From NCBI GenBank assembly GCA_000934455.1, contig KN883704.1, positions 1 through 33,173 of the forward strand: DNA of 33,173 bases, in the 5' to 3' direction. Below, in pieces: positions 23,043 through 33,173 of the stretch; the stretch's first letter is position 1; every line of letters begins with the position of its first letter. Source of the DNA: Apostichopus parvimensis (Eukaryota > Echinodermata > Holothuroidea > Aspidochirotida > Stichopodidae). The position numbers were made by a program, and so were the translations under genes. Under the pieces are notes generated by a model. It did no database searches and was not told the DNA's origin. It worked only from the letters and a program-made list of their open reading frames with translations.

Positions 23043-24054
23043 ATGGTAACTCCACTCCTGAGACTACTACAGTTAGCATCAATACTGTTAAGTTATGTCC
23101 TTCTAGCTACGTCCAGTCTTTTAGTGGATATATTATTGCCATTCCTGTGATATTTTGAATTATGTATAAATCTAAGAGGGTCTTGAGGGTGACACACATA
23201 TCACTTTACATTTGGAGGGTGTTAATCCTACACCTGAAATGCACAGTTTTCCCACACATGGTTGATGAAGCATGACCTAGGGTGGAGGTGTTTGTTTTAA
23301 TATGCATTAATTACCCGATACAGTTCTTAATGACAGTCACATCATGTGCAGGAGCAGTATTATATCTTAATACATATTGTTTCAGACATATTTAGAGCAG
23401 CAAATGAAGGTGTGCAATAGTGAAAAGTAGGTTACACATTATACACCGAGGGGCCAAAAAAAAGGTTACACCTTTAAATACATAAAGATACATCAAATCA
23501 TTAATAGAACATAATTCATATTTTAGTCTCAATTTGTAATCAATAGACTTTTGGTTACAACTTTGTGTAGTTAATGAAGTATTTGTGCAGCAATACTACT
23601 ACATAAAATGATTAATATTCCGTTTTAGCTACTGGTTGCCTTTTCTTTGCCGAGAGTATATTCCTAAATTAGTTTTGCTATTCATACAGTAATTAAAGCA
23701 AGGCTACATCATAAAGTGTAGTATTAATTAGCATTAGAGTTGAACTATTTTGTAACAATGTAAGTGAACTTTGGCAACCTGCCAAAATGGCTAGGTCCAT
23801 TGTGCCACTATACTTGAGAACACAAAGCTGAATGGCATGGTTACATGGTAAAACACAAAGACACATCTATAATGTACAAATAGCTCTTATGTTTGTTATG
23901 AAAGTCAAGATCTAGCTAATATTCCATTCTTGTATTAGTTTGCTGTGCTAGTCTTTCATTTTTCATGGCATGTCGTTTATTTTACGTTATCTTAAAAGAA
24001 ATGGATTAAATCTATGAATCATTTTACCATTGTTCGATTTTTTTTTTGAAATAA
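23043..24054. other. Nothing recognised
   Basis: AT-rich sequence. GAGGGGCCAAAAAAAAGGTT near 23450 resembles a Tc1/mariner end, but no matching inverted partner was found. Confidence 0.45.
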
Positions 24055-24060
24055 TAAAAA

Positions 24061-24089
24061 AATAATAATAATTATTATTATTATTATTG
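24061..24089. repeat. AAT/ATT microsatellite forming a palindrome
   Basis: (AAT)n runs directly into (ATT)n; 24061-24082 is a perfect 22-bp palindrome that could form a cruciform. Confidence 0.85.
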
Positions 24090-24989
24090 TTTTATTAGAA
24101 AATGCTTAATTTTTAAAAAAAAACTTAAGCTTATTAGATTTGATCCAATAACATACCCAGAATAAACTTAAACTCAATGAAAAGGTCTATTTTAACCTGA
24201 TCTGTTATCTATTATTGTTATTATCTCATATTTGATTAATTTGAACAATAGAGCTAACTATAGAATACAATCCAAATCCAGTTCCCAACACTAACAGTTA
24301 TATTAAGATCAGCGATTCTACTCTCAGAAAATTAAGAGAATCACTTAGAAAAAAAATGTACGTTTACTCAATTACAGTGTTGTACGGTCTTCTCTTTGTA
24401 TTTTTGGTCTCTATATCACTATATATATTGGTATCTATATCACTACTGCGTATCTTAACTCTAAGGAACTCACACCCTGCCTTAAAGCTATGAGATTTTA
24501 TAGTGTCCAGTATGAAAACATTTCTTGACCAATCCCAAGAGCTTTTTAACTTGCGCATTGTCCTTAAAAAAAAAACACTAATCCACATCAAAGAAGGCTC
24601 TATAGCTTTAAGCAATTTGTGATTCATAAAGTCACTTGATCATGAAGAATATGGGTGAAAGTGATAAAAATCTTCCCAAAATAAGCAGAAATTTCTTTGT
24701 TCTCCCAACAGTCAGCTCTTAAAGTTAATTAACCACACGTACTTCTCGGCTATCATCATAAGTAGAACAACTGTTAGAGATTCATTGAACTTTTCGGCAG
24801 ACCTTCTGGTTGTCTCCCAAACACCTCTTTTGAGGTGAACATCACATGAGAGTGCCCACTACTGGATGGCACTAGTAAAACCCCATGAGACAAAAATAAA
24901 GCCTACAGCCAGCAAATATGAGTAAACCATCAACTTCGCTACTTTAACAGACAAGATACCTCATTTCACGCATTATCCCTTCACCTTCG

Positions 24990-25340
24990 TTACTCTTTAT
25001 ATCGCTTGCGCTTGACTGACACAGCTGTGTGAACAATAACAGAAAATCTATTTGCATAATAATGCCCGGAGCATTGTGGCCATATTCAGACTGTAAATTG
25101 TGGCTAAGTGGATTACTCGACCCTGTGGGTATATTTCGAGCATCCAGTGTTTTTGTCTCGCACGAGGTACATGTCCTTTTGTTGCTTTCTATTCCGAGGA
25201 ATCCCGGACTTATTTCTCGGCGTATCTAGTCAACTTCGTTAATCTGACATTATTGCAGAGGAGCTAAATGAGTGGTTACAAGCCCTCGTTTGGGGGAGGC
25301 AACCGGCGTATTTGTAAACCAAACAAACTTTGGCGGTATT
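24990..25340. promoter_or_regulatory. Candidate enhancer-like cluster of factor motifs
   Basis: This is a stretch of higher complexity upstream of the Robo exons. It contains an E-box CAGCTG (25022), a SOX-like AACAATAA (about 25032), a POU octamer ATTTGCATAA (25050) and FOX-like TGTAAACCAAACAAAC (25313-25328). Each motif is common by chance. Clustering and composition are the only evidence. Confidence 0.25.
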
Positions 25341-27029
25341 TAAGATTTCTATCCTGCGAGCCTGAGAATTTCATTAATGGATTGTTATGGGTTAGAAATT
25401 GGAAAGGAATTCCAATCGAGTTAGTCATCGAAAGCTCCAGAACATATCCATACAAAGAACAGACAAGACAAGACGGAAAGTAGCGGCAATAATATTACTG
25501 AGAGCAATGAATTTCAAATTAATTAAAAATTCTAATCCAATTGTGGCTGATAGATGGAGCGATCAAGTAATGAGGGATACCTGAGTCAAGTAATGAAGTG
25601 GGTCATTAGGGAGCAGGGAACCTATGCTCTTTGTCTGCCAGTCGGGGAACCAACTACTTTACAAATAAATCTACCATTTTTTTGCACCGGAATATCTACA
25701 ACCTGGCTTAGTTGCATAAACCTCAAAATAATGGGTGATATGTTAACTTCTGTTTGACCAGAGAGAGCATGATGCTTAACTGTTTGCTTTTGTTGGTCTC
25801 AAAGTTTAAAACAGAAAGCAGATTAGTCCAGGGACCATCTGACCCTTGACCTTAATATTCACTTCATTTGTGAAATAAATACTTAGTTACATAAAAAAAA
25901 ATGTTTCGGTTAATTGAATAAATGTTGCTTTTTTTGAGATATAGCAAAATTAAAAGATACAGCATAAAATATGATCCTTTATAGCTTCGAAAATATTAGA
26001 TAGTGTCGAAAAGGAATCACGCAAGTACGATAAATTATCTTTATGAAAAGCAAAAAAAAACAAAAGTTTGAACTTGGAAAACCAGAAGAAACCCTATTCC
26101 CTACTAGTTACCAGAATGTCTGATAAACCAATCCTTGGCTACAATGTAAATGATAGCTGAATACTTTAATACTTAGTACTCTTTGGTGGTAAGTATCAGG
26201 ATTTAAAAGTTACTGCACCTAAAATGTCAAGGAACTTGATGACTTTGTCGTAAAGTAGTTTAACATTGATGTGATATTTGGTCATTTATAAGCCACCCAC
26301 CCCCAAAGCAGTCTGTTCATTCACCAGTAATGGACTGTATTGAATATATAGTGCATTACTTCTTTTATTACATAAGGAATTCAGGGACCTACTTCTACAT
26401 TGGCAAATTTCAAGCAATTCATACTTATTCTTGCCGTAAATGTCAAACGGAAATCATGTTCGGTTTGAAATCTCTTGGTGGTTCGGCAGCAGGTGGTTGA
26501 TTTTAAGAGCTGGTATATTTAGCAGCTTCTGCAAAGCCCTTGTGGTTTGCAAGATTGTCAAATAACACAAGTTTGTTCCCTTCCTACTTCAAAAATTCTT
26601 GTAGATCTTTGAAACCTGGTAAACTTTAAGAGACTGCTTTGAAGCTGGAACGATCCTTTTCAGGAGAATATATTCCTTTTATTTTAAGGATTCTTTATTG
26701 CACTGAATAAAATTAAGTATGAAACTAAGCGTCGTATTAAGCGAGAGAGAAGTTCTTGTTTGATTGATAACTCTCATTCGGTGCTTACTCTAGATTTAAA
26801 AACAAACTTCAATTCTGTGTCCCATTTTTCAATTCAGGTTAAATGAACCCAAGTCTGTTTCAAAGAGACAAATTGAATATTATAACATGAACTAGTGTAT
26901 CTTATCCCTATACGAAAGGCAGGTAGGACTGGCATTTATTAACTATTTTGACATTGCTATTGAGAAAGATTCTTACATTCTGATTTGAACTTCTCATTTG
27001 AGATCCTGCTACCAGAACGGAACTGTGCG
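25341..27029. other. Nothing firmly recognised
   Basis: No exon or repeat was identified. Short open frames at 25268-25757 have no recognisable domain. Confidence 0.45.
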
Positions 27030-27034
27030 ATCAC

Positions 27035-27120
27035 AAGAGGAGAAGAAGCAGAAGAAGAAGAAGGAGAAAACGAAGAAGAAGAAACTAGAAGAGATGGCAA
27101 GATGGAGGAGGAGGCAAAAA
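27035..27120 (+). repeat. GAA-rich purine tract
   Basis: Imperfect (GAA)n with interruptions, such as AAGAAGCAGAAGAAGAAGAA, then GAGGAGGAGGC. The Glu-rich and Phe-rich open frames over it are products of the repeat. Confidence 0.85.
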
Positions 27121-27294
27121 TGGCAGAAAGTGTTATTTTTAACGTTATTTTCTTCTGTACTATGTGGGTGAGCAGAACAGAAAAAACAAAGCTCTCTAAT
27201 TGAATGTTTGCTCATTTGTGAATACTGGCAAACAGACCGAGCTAACATGGCCTACAGGTGTAGTCTTGAATGTTGTCCACCCTCTTGACTCATG

Positions 27295-27665
27295 TTAAAG
27301 GGTGTGAAGACTTTCGCAAAAAGAAACGTCTAATGCCGGTAATCTGACCTAGTTTCGAATAAGGTGTAACAGAAGTGTTAGACACCACCATCGATCCCAG
27401 AAAATACGCACACAGCTTGCTACCGTCGGTAATAAGACACTAGTGTACATTCGCTACATATAGCTGCGGTCAATACCCACAGCACAGTGAACAAACAATA
27501 CAGGGATGGACATCTCAGGTCCAGCTAAAGATAACAATTAAGGTATCACGTTTCATTACTGTCTGCATTTTGTTGCACACAAACAAAACGTTACTTGCAA
27601 GCAACAGAAAGTTAACTTTTGCAGATGGCAGCACGCGGTTTGGGGCGAGTCTTCAATGCCTTTAA
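27295..27665. mobile_element. TTAA-ended MITE, 371 bp, full length
   Basis: The 5' end is TTAAAGGGTGTGAAGACT and the 3' end, reverse-complemented, is TTAAAGGCATTGAAGACT: 15 of 18 positions match. TTAA at both ends could be the target duplication used by piggyBac-type elements, or part of the inverted repeat. No coding capacity is present. The 3' half is shared with 1-190 and the termini coincide, supporting a mobile family with at least two copies here. Confidence 0.72.
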
Positions 27666-28300
27666 GGCCAGAGAATAATTTCAAAAACCCAAATGATGCG
27701 GTCAGTCCATATATAAACATCACAGCTTGCAATCTTGGACAACCTAGATGGTTTACTTACAAAAGCTTGACGAACGTGCTTTACCGATCCGAATGCAAAA
27801 ACTAAATCAAACACATAAATTGTAGTAATTGCCTATGCTGACTGTGAAATTGCCCCATCAAAGCAATTAACCTTAGCAACAAACAAAGTTAATTGGCTGC
27901 AATTCTAAGGTTGCCGAGGATAACTCTCTGAAAAAGGAATTCAATGAAATCAAATTATTTGAGCAATAGCAATTATCCAATCTAGCTCGATCACAACTTT
28001 TAAGTTTGAAATATCTGTCTACAGTATTTTAAACCTTGTCAAGAGGATAAAAGATCGTCACAGGCAGTGTTTTGATTGTCAGTATAATGCATTGCTAATA
28101 ACCTTGTAGTTTGAGTTGATTGTTTAGTAGAAATGATATACTTCTCTGAATTAAACCCATCGTACTTTTGGGTAACCATCACAAACAATCCAAATACAAA
28201 TTATAAATTTTTTTGTAATTTTTTTTGTTAAACTTACATTTTACATTTACATTACATAAATTCCTATCAGGACATTGGCATAAGATGCAGATCATTTTGC
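27666..28300. other. Nothing recognised
   Basis: AT-rich sequence without a recognisable exon, repeat or motif cluster. Confidence 0.5.
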
Positions 28301-28302
28301 AT

Positions 28303-28352
28303 GGAGGGGAGAGGGGCGGGGAGAGGGAGTAAGGGTAGGAAGGGAGGGGCGG
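28303..28352 (+). other. G-rich, quadruplex-like tract
   Basis: Several G runs of three to four (GGGG, GGGG, GGGG, GGG, GGG, GGG, GGGG) are separated by short loops of A, C, AGA, AGTAA and similar. It is a second candidate for quadruplex formation on the plus strand. Confidence 0.55.
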
Positions 28353-30118
28353 TATATACTAATTGATTGGACATTTTGAATCCAGCAAGATTTGTTTGAT
28401 ATACAGTGGTATTTGAAATTGTCTGAATGTTTTCCATTGGTCGGAGTATTCCATCAATTCGTTTCAAGCAATGACAGCAAACGGAAATGTCAGTCTGAGG
28501 TATTTATGTAAATAGATGGCACTTAAGTTACTTATCTGTTCATTAAATATGCACTTACACCTCCAAAGGGTTTTTTTCATCAAAACCCGCATCCCAAGGT
28601 CTAAGATTTATTTATAGGTTATGTCATCTCAGTTAACAATCAATTAAACTCCATCTTTTTGTCCTCTGGCTTCTCCTGAGGTATTACTAATGTTCTTTAA
28701 ACCAGGGAGCTGCTACTCTACTAGCGCCCTGCTTAAACATTGGAATCAATCGTGTCCACCACCTTTGACCCCCCCCCCCCATTGCAATACCTGAAGCCAA
28801 GTCAAAGCCCTACACCCATAGATGAATATAATCCTGCCATCATCAATCTAAGGAATCTGATTTGTAAAAAAACAAATGAAGAAGACCTTTTGTCAAAACT
28901 TCATCAGCAACAGAGATTTTTCATAGCCAGTTTTAGTATATGTGTGAACAGTGCATATATTTCAGATACATTTTTAGTCATGATTATTAAGAGCTGTGAC
29001 TGAATATATTCTGATATCAAGAGTCCAAAAGGACAAAGAAGAAGAGATTACCAAGCATGTGCTACATGCAAAAACAGAACATGAATTCTCAATCGCAATG
29101 CTTTGACAACTGCAAACAACTTGTTGTCAAGTTCTGTGAGAGTTGAAATCTGTTGTCTTGGATGCTTTCATCGGTAGGTCGCTAAACAGGGAAATGGTTA
29201 CCAGACCAATTAGAGACTAATGGACCACACTGATCTGTATTGAATTCATAATGTACAAATCAATTCCTCATTAGATTGTTCGATCCCACGACAACCCAGC
29301 AGCTTTCTTCCCTTTGTTCAGATGTATTGTTAGGATGAACTGGTTAGGCTAGTAGTGGTCCAATCTGCCATTGTTAATTTCAGGGGGGTTTGGTGACAGG
29401 GTTATTATTTGAGAGTAAATTAATGGTGAGCAGATAATTGAGTGGTGACAGAAAGGGGACGAGATGTCACGACAGGGGGTCCCATTACAGAGGTTAAAAG
29501 ATGGTCCACTTGTAACATGTGTAGCAAGTTATGCATGTATTGTATACTACATCAAGGAAGACTTTGATTGAGATCATACCCATTTCACTGGGATACTTGC
29601 ATGGGCATAGGGAAGCACTTAATTGTTAAATCACCACTGGTGAATATTCACTTCCATAAAAGCTGTCATTGTTGTTTCAAATCCAGGATGACAGCTTCCT
29701 ATTTTATACAAATTTCTCCTTCTAAAAATATGTGATAAAACAGTCTTATAGTTTGACTTGTAAAAGAAACATGATAGCGGTCATCTTGGTCAGCATGGTT
29801 GTGGGCCAGTTTTTATTATTCAATTTGATGGTAGTTTAGTAAGTAAAGCAATCCACTGGGCCAGGATCATGTAAACTCATCTAAATATATGTAATGTTCA
29901 CATTTGACTTTATTATACAACATGTAATTAAGGAACTACATACTACAGTTATGCATAGTTGTTAGTGCTTGCATATTACCAATAACTTAAACAATTATGT
30001 TCAGTTGTTTTTGGCTAACAAGTTTCTTGATGTTCAATCAAATAAGCTTCATTTTAGTAGTTGAGACAATTTTATCCCAAATAGATGAAAACATAGAAGA
30101 GAAAATAGCTATTGGTGC
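28353..30118. other. Nothing firmly recognised
   Basis: Mostly AT-rich, with a run of C at about 28769-28780. A plus-strand open frame at 28740-29003 has no recognisable domain or splice context. Confidence 0.45.
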
Positions 30119-30126
30119 ATCAAAAG

Positions 30127-30458
30127 CAGGGGGGTAGGAACCAGGTGGGGGGGGGCACTAAGGGGAACAAGCCCCCACTTTTTTTCTAAAATAGCAAATG
30201 TGCCCTACTGACAAATAAAATGTGCCCCTTTGATGGAGAACTGTATCTTAAGCCTTTGTTAATTTTAATATTTGATTTTTAATTATTCACGTGCACCATA
30301 ATAGTATTGATAGCATACTAACACATCATATATATTTGAGTGATATGGCCGATGTGTATCGGTTTATAGCATAACGAGTGGTGGTTGTGGAATGAGAAAG
30401 TGCCCCTCTGATGTTGTGCCTCCCCCCCCACCACTTTTGGAAGCTTCCTACCCCCCTG
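30127..30458. mobile_element. hAT-like MITE, 332 bp, with perfect 8-bp target duplication
   Basis: The left end CAGGGGGGTAGGAA and the right end TTCCTACCCCCCTG form a perfect 14-bp terminal inverted repeat. Further inside is a weaker G/C-rich symmetry (GGTGGGGGGGG against CCCCCCCCACC). The flanks are identical octamers ATCAAAAG at 30119-30126 and 30459-30466. CAGGG-type ends with 8-bp duplications are characteristic of hAT transposons. The interior has no open frame, so it is non-autonomous. The intact duplication suggests relatively recent insertion. Confidence 0.88.
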
Positions 30459-30466
30459 ATCAAAAG

Positions 30467-31078
30467 GGTGTGAAAATGATTGTTCAAGGAGCAATTAATT
30501 GGGAAACCTTAACACCGTTTTGAAAATTGACGTTGACAGTTGTACATAATTTGTAATGCCTAAAAGTAGGCCATGATACCGCAGCAGTCAGTGTTTAGTG
30601 GACTCTATTTTCTTCCTCTGATACTACCTACCCCACCTGTACAAAATCAACTGACTACCTAGCAAAAACCACCACAACATGGTAAAATCCACCACTTCAG
30701 ATTAACTCGGAAACCACATCCTAAAATATAGTATACATTACCAACAAGAACCAACATTGCCATCAGGTATGATCAGAGAATCTAGAAGGCCACATCTAAG
30801 GTGACTTAAATCGCTTCATGGCGAGAGGTCTCAGAAATGCTGTTGATCTAACTCAATGATCTTTAACCAAAAACATATTAGATCATAAGAACCAAATCAT
30901 AATCAATATAAACATATCTTGTAAAGTTAGCCCGAGGCTGTTATTTGTATCGGTCCTCGCTGAGCGTTTTCCATTTGTGTAAATTTATCCATCAATTAAG
31001 AGGTTGTTTATTTTAATAGAGCCAAGGTCAAACATGCAAAAGTTTACAGCCAAAATACATACCGTAGCCACATTAATA
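30467..31078. other. Nothing recognised
   Basis: Sequence without a recognisable exon or repeat between the hAT-like element and the TA/GT microsatellite. Confidence 0.5.
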
Positions 31079-31130
31079 TATATATATATATATATATATA
31101 TTTATGTGTGTGTGCGTGTGTGTGTGAGAG
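31076..31130. repeat. (TA)n(GT)n microsatellite
   Basis: About eleven TA units followed by GTGTGTGTGCGTGTGTGTGT, then GAGAG. Confidence 0.95.
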
Positions 31131-31228
31131 GGATGGAAAAAAAGACCACTTAATAGCAGACAAACTACCTGAAGCCTTGCCTGAATGTTTTTTGACAAAC
31201 ATTCAACTCAGGTAGAGTATGCTATTAA

Positions 31229-31489
31229 CACTATAGAGTGTTATAGAGTGTTAGCTCAGTGGTTAACGCCGGTGCCTTCCAATCATAAGGTCCCCGGTTC
31301 GAGTCACTCCAAGATTAATGTATGTCGTCCAGTTACAGAGTTGTTGACAATTGACGATTCATAATCATGGACGTTAAATATGAATGTAAGAGACTGACTT
31401 CGGTCAGCTTGCGGCTTTGATAAGCCAATGAGGCTTCTTCGCGAATTCCTGCTTGCAGGAGGATCTAATATACATACATAAATACATAC
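31229..31489 (+). mobile_element. tRNA-derived SINE, copy 4 (full length, target duplication)
   Basis: This is the best copy of the family. The head has an A box, TTAGCTCAGTGGTTAACGCC (31251-31270), and a B box, GGTTCGAGTCA (31296-31306), at tRNA-like spacing. The body follows, with CCTGCTTGCAGGA near the 3' end and a TACATACATA-type tail. Flanks TATGCTATTAA (31218-31228) and TATGCTACTAA (31490-31500) match at 10 of 11 positions and mark the insertion. The internal boxes would recruit RNA polymerase III. Mobilisation would need a partner LINE, which cannot be identified here. Confidence 0.9.
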
Positions 31490-31500
31490 TATGCTACTAA

Positions 31501-32204
31501 TTGAACTCCATTCAACACAACTCACTTGGAATCCAGAAATATCCTTTAATATGCTGGCTATAAACCAAGGTAGTATTAATACTTACATGGAGTTAATTCC
31601 TTATTAAGTTTATGTCAGGCAAATAAGTCAAGTGAATTATTATGGGAACGAATAATTTGTATAACTAATCAAGTCAAATCTTCAAAACAAGCAAACATTT
31701 TAGCTATTACAGCAGTCACACCAGTAACCTTAAAGTGATGAGTCTTGCAATTGGTAGGATCCTCATTATTTTCCTAATTAATCCTAATTTACTAATGGTA
31801 AATCAGTCTTTGTAACTATGGTAACAGTCAGTACCATACTACCAGGGATCAAGTTTGGCTTGATACATAAATTCAAAGGAAACAGTGTTAGATTTCCCAG
31901 TCAGTTTTCTATTAGTTTTTCTCATAAGAAACAAAAACATGAAACAAACAAAAGAATTTGTGGCACTAATATTGAAGGACGATACACACTGCATGAACAA
32001 AGGAATGAATAATCCTAAGCTTACATTTCTAAACCTCTTTGGCCCCCTCATAATCTTCACAAGTTTGGTCTTGAAGGCATGGAACTAAGAGTTAATTAAC
32101 TTTTCATGACTAAAAAAGGTTCAACCCTTACTCAAAATGTTGTTTGATAGCAGCTTTTTTTTTCAAATATGAATTTCAGTAGGACCTATTATCTATTAAT
32201 CTTT
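31501..32204. other. Nothing recognised
   Basis: AT-rich sequence. Overlapping short open frames at 31818-32088 on both strands show no domain. Confidence 0.5.
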
Positions 32205-32207
32205 TCA

Positions 32208-32265
32208 TGCCCTCAGGAGGGAAAGTCCAGTGAACTGGGCGAAACCTTGTCAAAACGTCGCACTC
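32208..32265 (+). other. Hairpin with GAAA, degenerate hammerhead-like
   Basis: A six-pair stem GTCCAG-TGAA-CTGGGC (32225-32240) is followed directly by GAAAC and, further on, AAAACGTCGCACTCC. The stem-GAAA portion fits hammerhead stem II, but the sequence before it (GGAGGGAAA) does not match CTGANGA. It may be a relic of a retroelement end. Confidence 0.25.
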
Positions 32266-32731
32266 CTAAAATTGTAAAGGTTTACACTTTTTGAAAAAGA
32301 TTGACAGGTTTTGCTCCCGAGAAACTGTTTCCATTTAGTCTCGACCAGTACTGCATACAAAAGAGAGGAAGAAGGAAGTCCGTAAAGGATTAAAGCAGGT
32401 GGGAATGTTTAGAGATCAAAGCCACCCCTTTCTTATCGGTGAAGTCAAGCTGAGTTTTTATGAATAGTCAGCTCGGTAGATTCAATCTGATTTGTTAAAA
32501 GCTAACAAGGCTCCTACAGAGATTCTCAAAGTCAGATAGACTTCTGGTTGTTAAATGATTTGCTGAATCCCTGTAGTGTTGTTGTGATTAATCAAGAATA
32601 AAAAACAGTGAAAATAAAAAACAACCCTCCTGCCCCTCAAAAAATAAAAAAATGGAGAAGGAAAATCCACTAGTATGACATTTTCAAACCAAGTAACCAG
32701 GAAGTGATTTTCGAAGGTCATAATGTTTGAT

Positions 32732-32918
32732 GGGCACAATGAAATCAGTTTCAGCAGATATCACAATAAGAGAACAATACTGTTTCTATTTTATGGGCAC
32801 AATGACACAGTTTCAGCAAATATTACAATAAGAGAACAATGCTGTTTTCTATTTTATGGGCACAATGAAAACAATTTCAGCAAATATCACAATAAGAGAA
32901 AAATGCTGTTTTCTTTTT
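32732..32918. repeat. 63-bp tandem repeat, three copies
   Basis: Units begin GGGCACAATGA at 32732, 32795 and 32858. They continue with CAGTTTCAGCA, ATATCACAATAAGAGAACAA and TGCTGTTTTCTATTTTAT. The 63-bp period is a multiple of three, so one frame stays open for 78 codons, but its composition gives no sign of a protein. Confidence 0.93.
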
Positions 32919-33173
32919 TAACAATCTTTATCTGGAAGTTGGTATTCCTTTTATGTTAATACCTGTTTCCAAATTTTAAAGGGCAGTTACCTTACAGCTG
33001 GCTCAAATATAATTGAATGGCCAAGAATATACAGTAAACATATTTTTCCTATCACAGAAAAATCTAAAAATGTGTTATCTGTAACCTTGGAAGTTTCCAA
33101 AGTCTGTGGAATACTAGAATCATATGCAGTAACTCTTGGGCATCTCTCAAATTACACCTGTCAGGCAATCAGA
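32919..33173. other. Nothing recognised
   Basis: AT-rich end of the window. Confidence 0.5.

Noticed and set aside
23448..23480. Tc1/mariner-like end (GAGGGGCCAAAAAAAAGG)
   Set aside because: No inverted partner or TA-flanked second end was found nearby.
25268..25757. Overlapping plus-strand frames of 61-71 codons
   Set aside because: No domain, signal or splice evidence. The base composition fits a non-coding conserved segment at least as well.
27295..27345. Possible hammerhead retrozyme (TGTGAAGA, stem-like CTTT/AAAG, GAAACGTC)
   Set aside because: The segment is the terminal inverted repeat of a MITE whose other end mirrors it. The putative stem is only four weak pairs and no convincing stem I closes it.
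28740..29003. 87-codon plus-strand frame
   Set aside because: It starts in a poly-C run, has no recognisable domain and no supporting context.
31246..31312. Possible tRNA gene (A and B boxes)
   Set aside because: No acceptor stem closes the structure, and the segment is continuous with a SINE body shared by three other copies, so it is a SINE head.
1..33173. CRISPR array, prokaryotic operons or a viral insertion
   Set aside because: The tandem arrays have no spacers, there are no clustered long open frames, and the exons have eukaryotic splice sites.

Overview
The window looks like intron-rich metazoan nuclear DNA. It is AT-rich, has no long open reading frames, no operons and no ribosome-binding-site logic, and carries short phase-matched exons in kilobase-scale introns with many interspersed repeats. 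The gene content and repeat style suggest a marine invertebrate. I lean to an echinoderm-like deuterostome, but that is an impression and not a measurement.

One protein-coding gene can be supported, on the minus strand. Four internal exons (13158-13348, 12656-12749, 4482-4620, 2506-2630) splice in frame with canonical AG acceptors and GT donors. They encode two consecutive I-set immunoglobulin domains that match Ig2 and Ig3 of a Roundabout (Robo) family Slit receptor. All four exon lengths and junction phases agree (1-0, 0-1, 1-2, 2-1), so the reading frame is continuous. No exon for Ig1, the signal peptide or the promoter was recognised in the 19.8 kb upstream (13349-33173), and none for Ig4 in the 2.5 kb downstream (1-2505). 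The window is therefore an internal slice of a large gene.

The rest is intron or flank with distinct repeats. There are four copies of one tRNA-derived SINE family (3392, 11181, 20208 and 31229). A 5'-truncated non-LTR retrotransposon retains the C-terminal end of its reverse transcriptase (11921-12324). Two hAT-like MITEs have 8-bp target duplications (13678-14061 and 30127-30458). A TTAA-ended MITE family has one full copy (27295-27665) and one copy cut by the window edge (1-190). Tandem arrays are a ~30-copy 38-bp minisatellite (1262-2412), a 60-bp array (2757-3066), an 80-bp array (8534-8772), a 61-bp duplication (19273-19393) and a 63-bp array (32732-32918). Simple repeats, G-rich tracts and two hairpins resembling degenerate hammerhead cores are also present.

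Nothing here amounts to a new multi-gene system. The most notable local observation is the 38-bp array about 90 bp downstream of the Ig3 exon. Read in the gene's sense, most of its units carry a strong 5' splice-site-like GTGAGT, while the exon's own donor (GTTTGT) looks weak. Retention of that intron would add two codons and then a stop.
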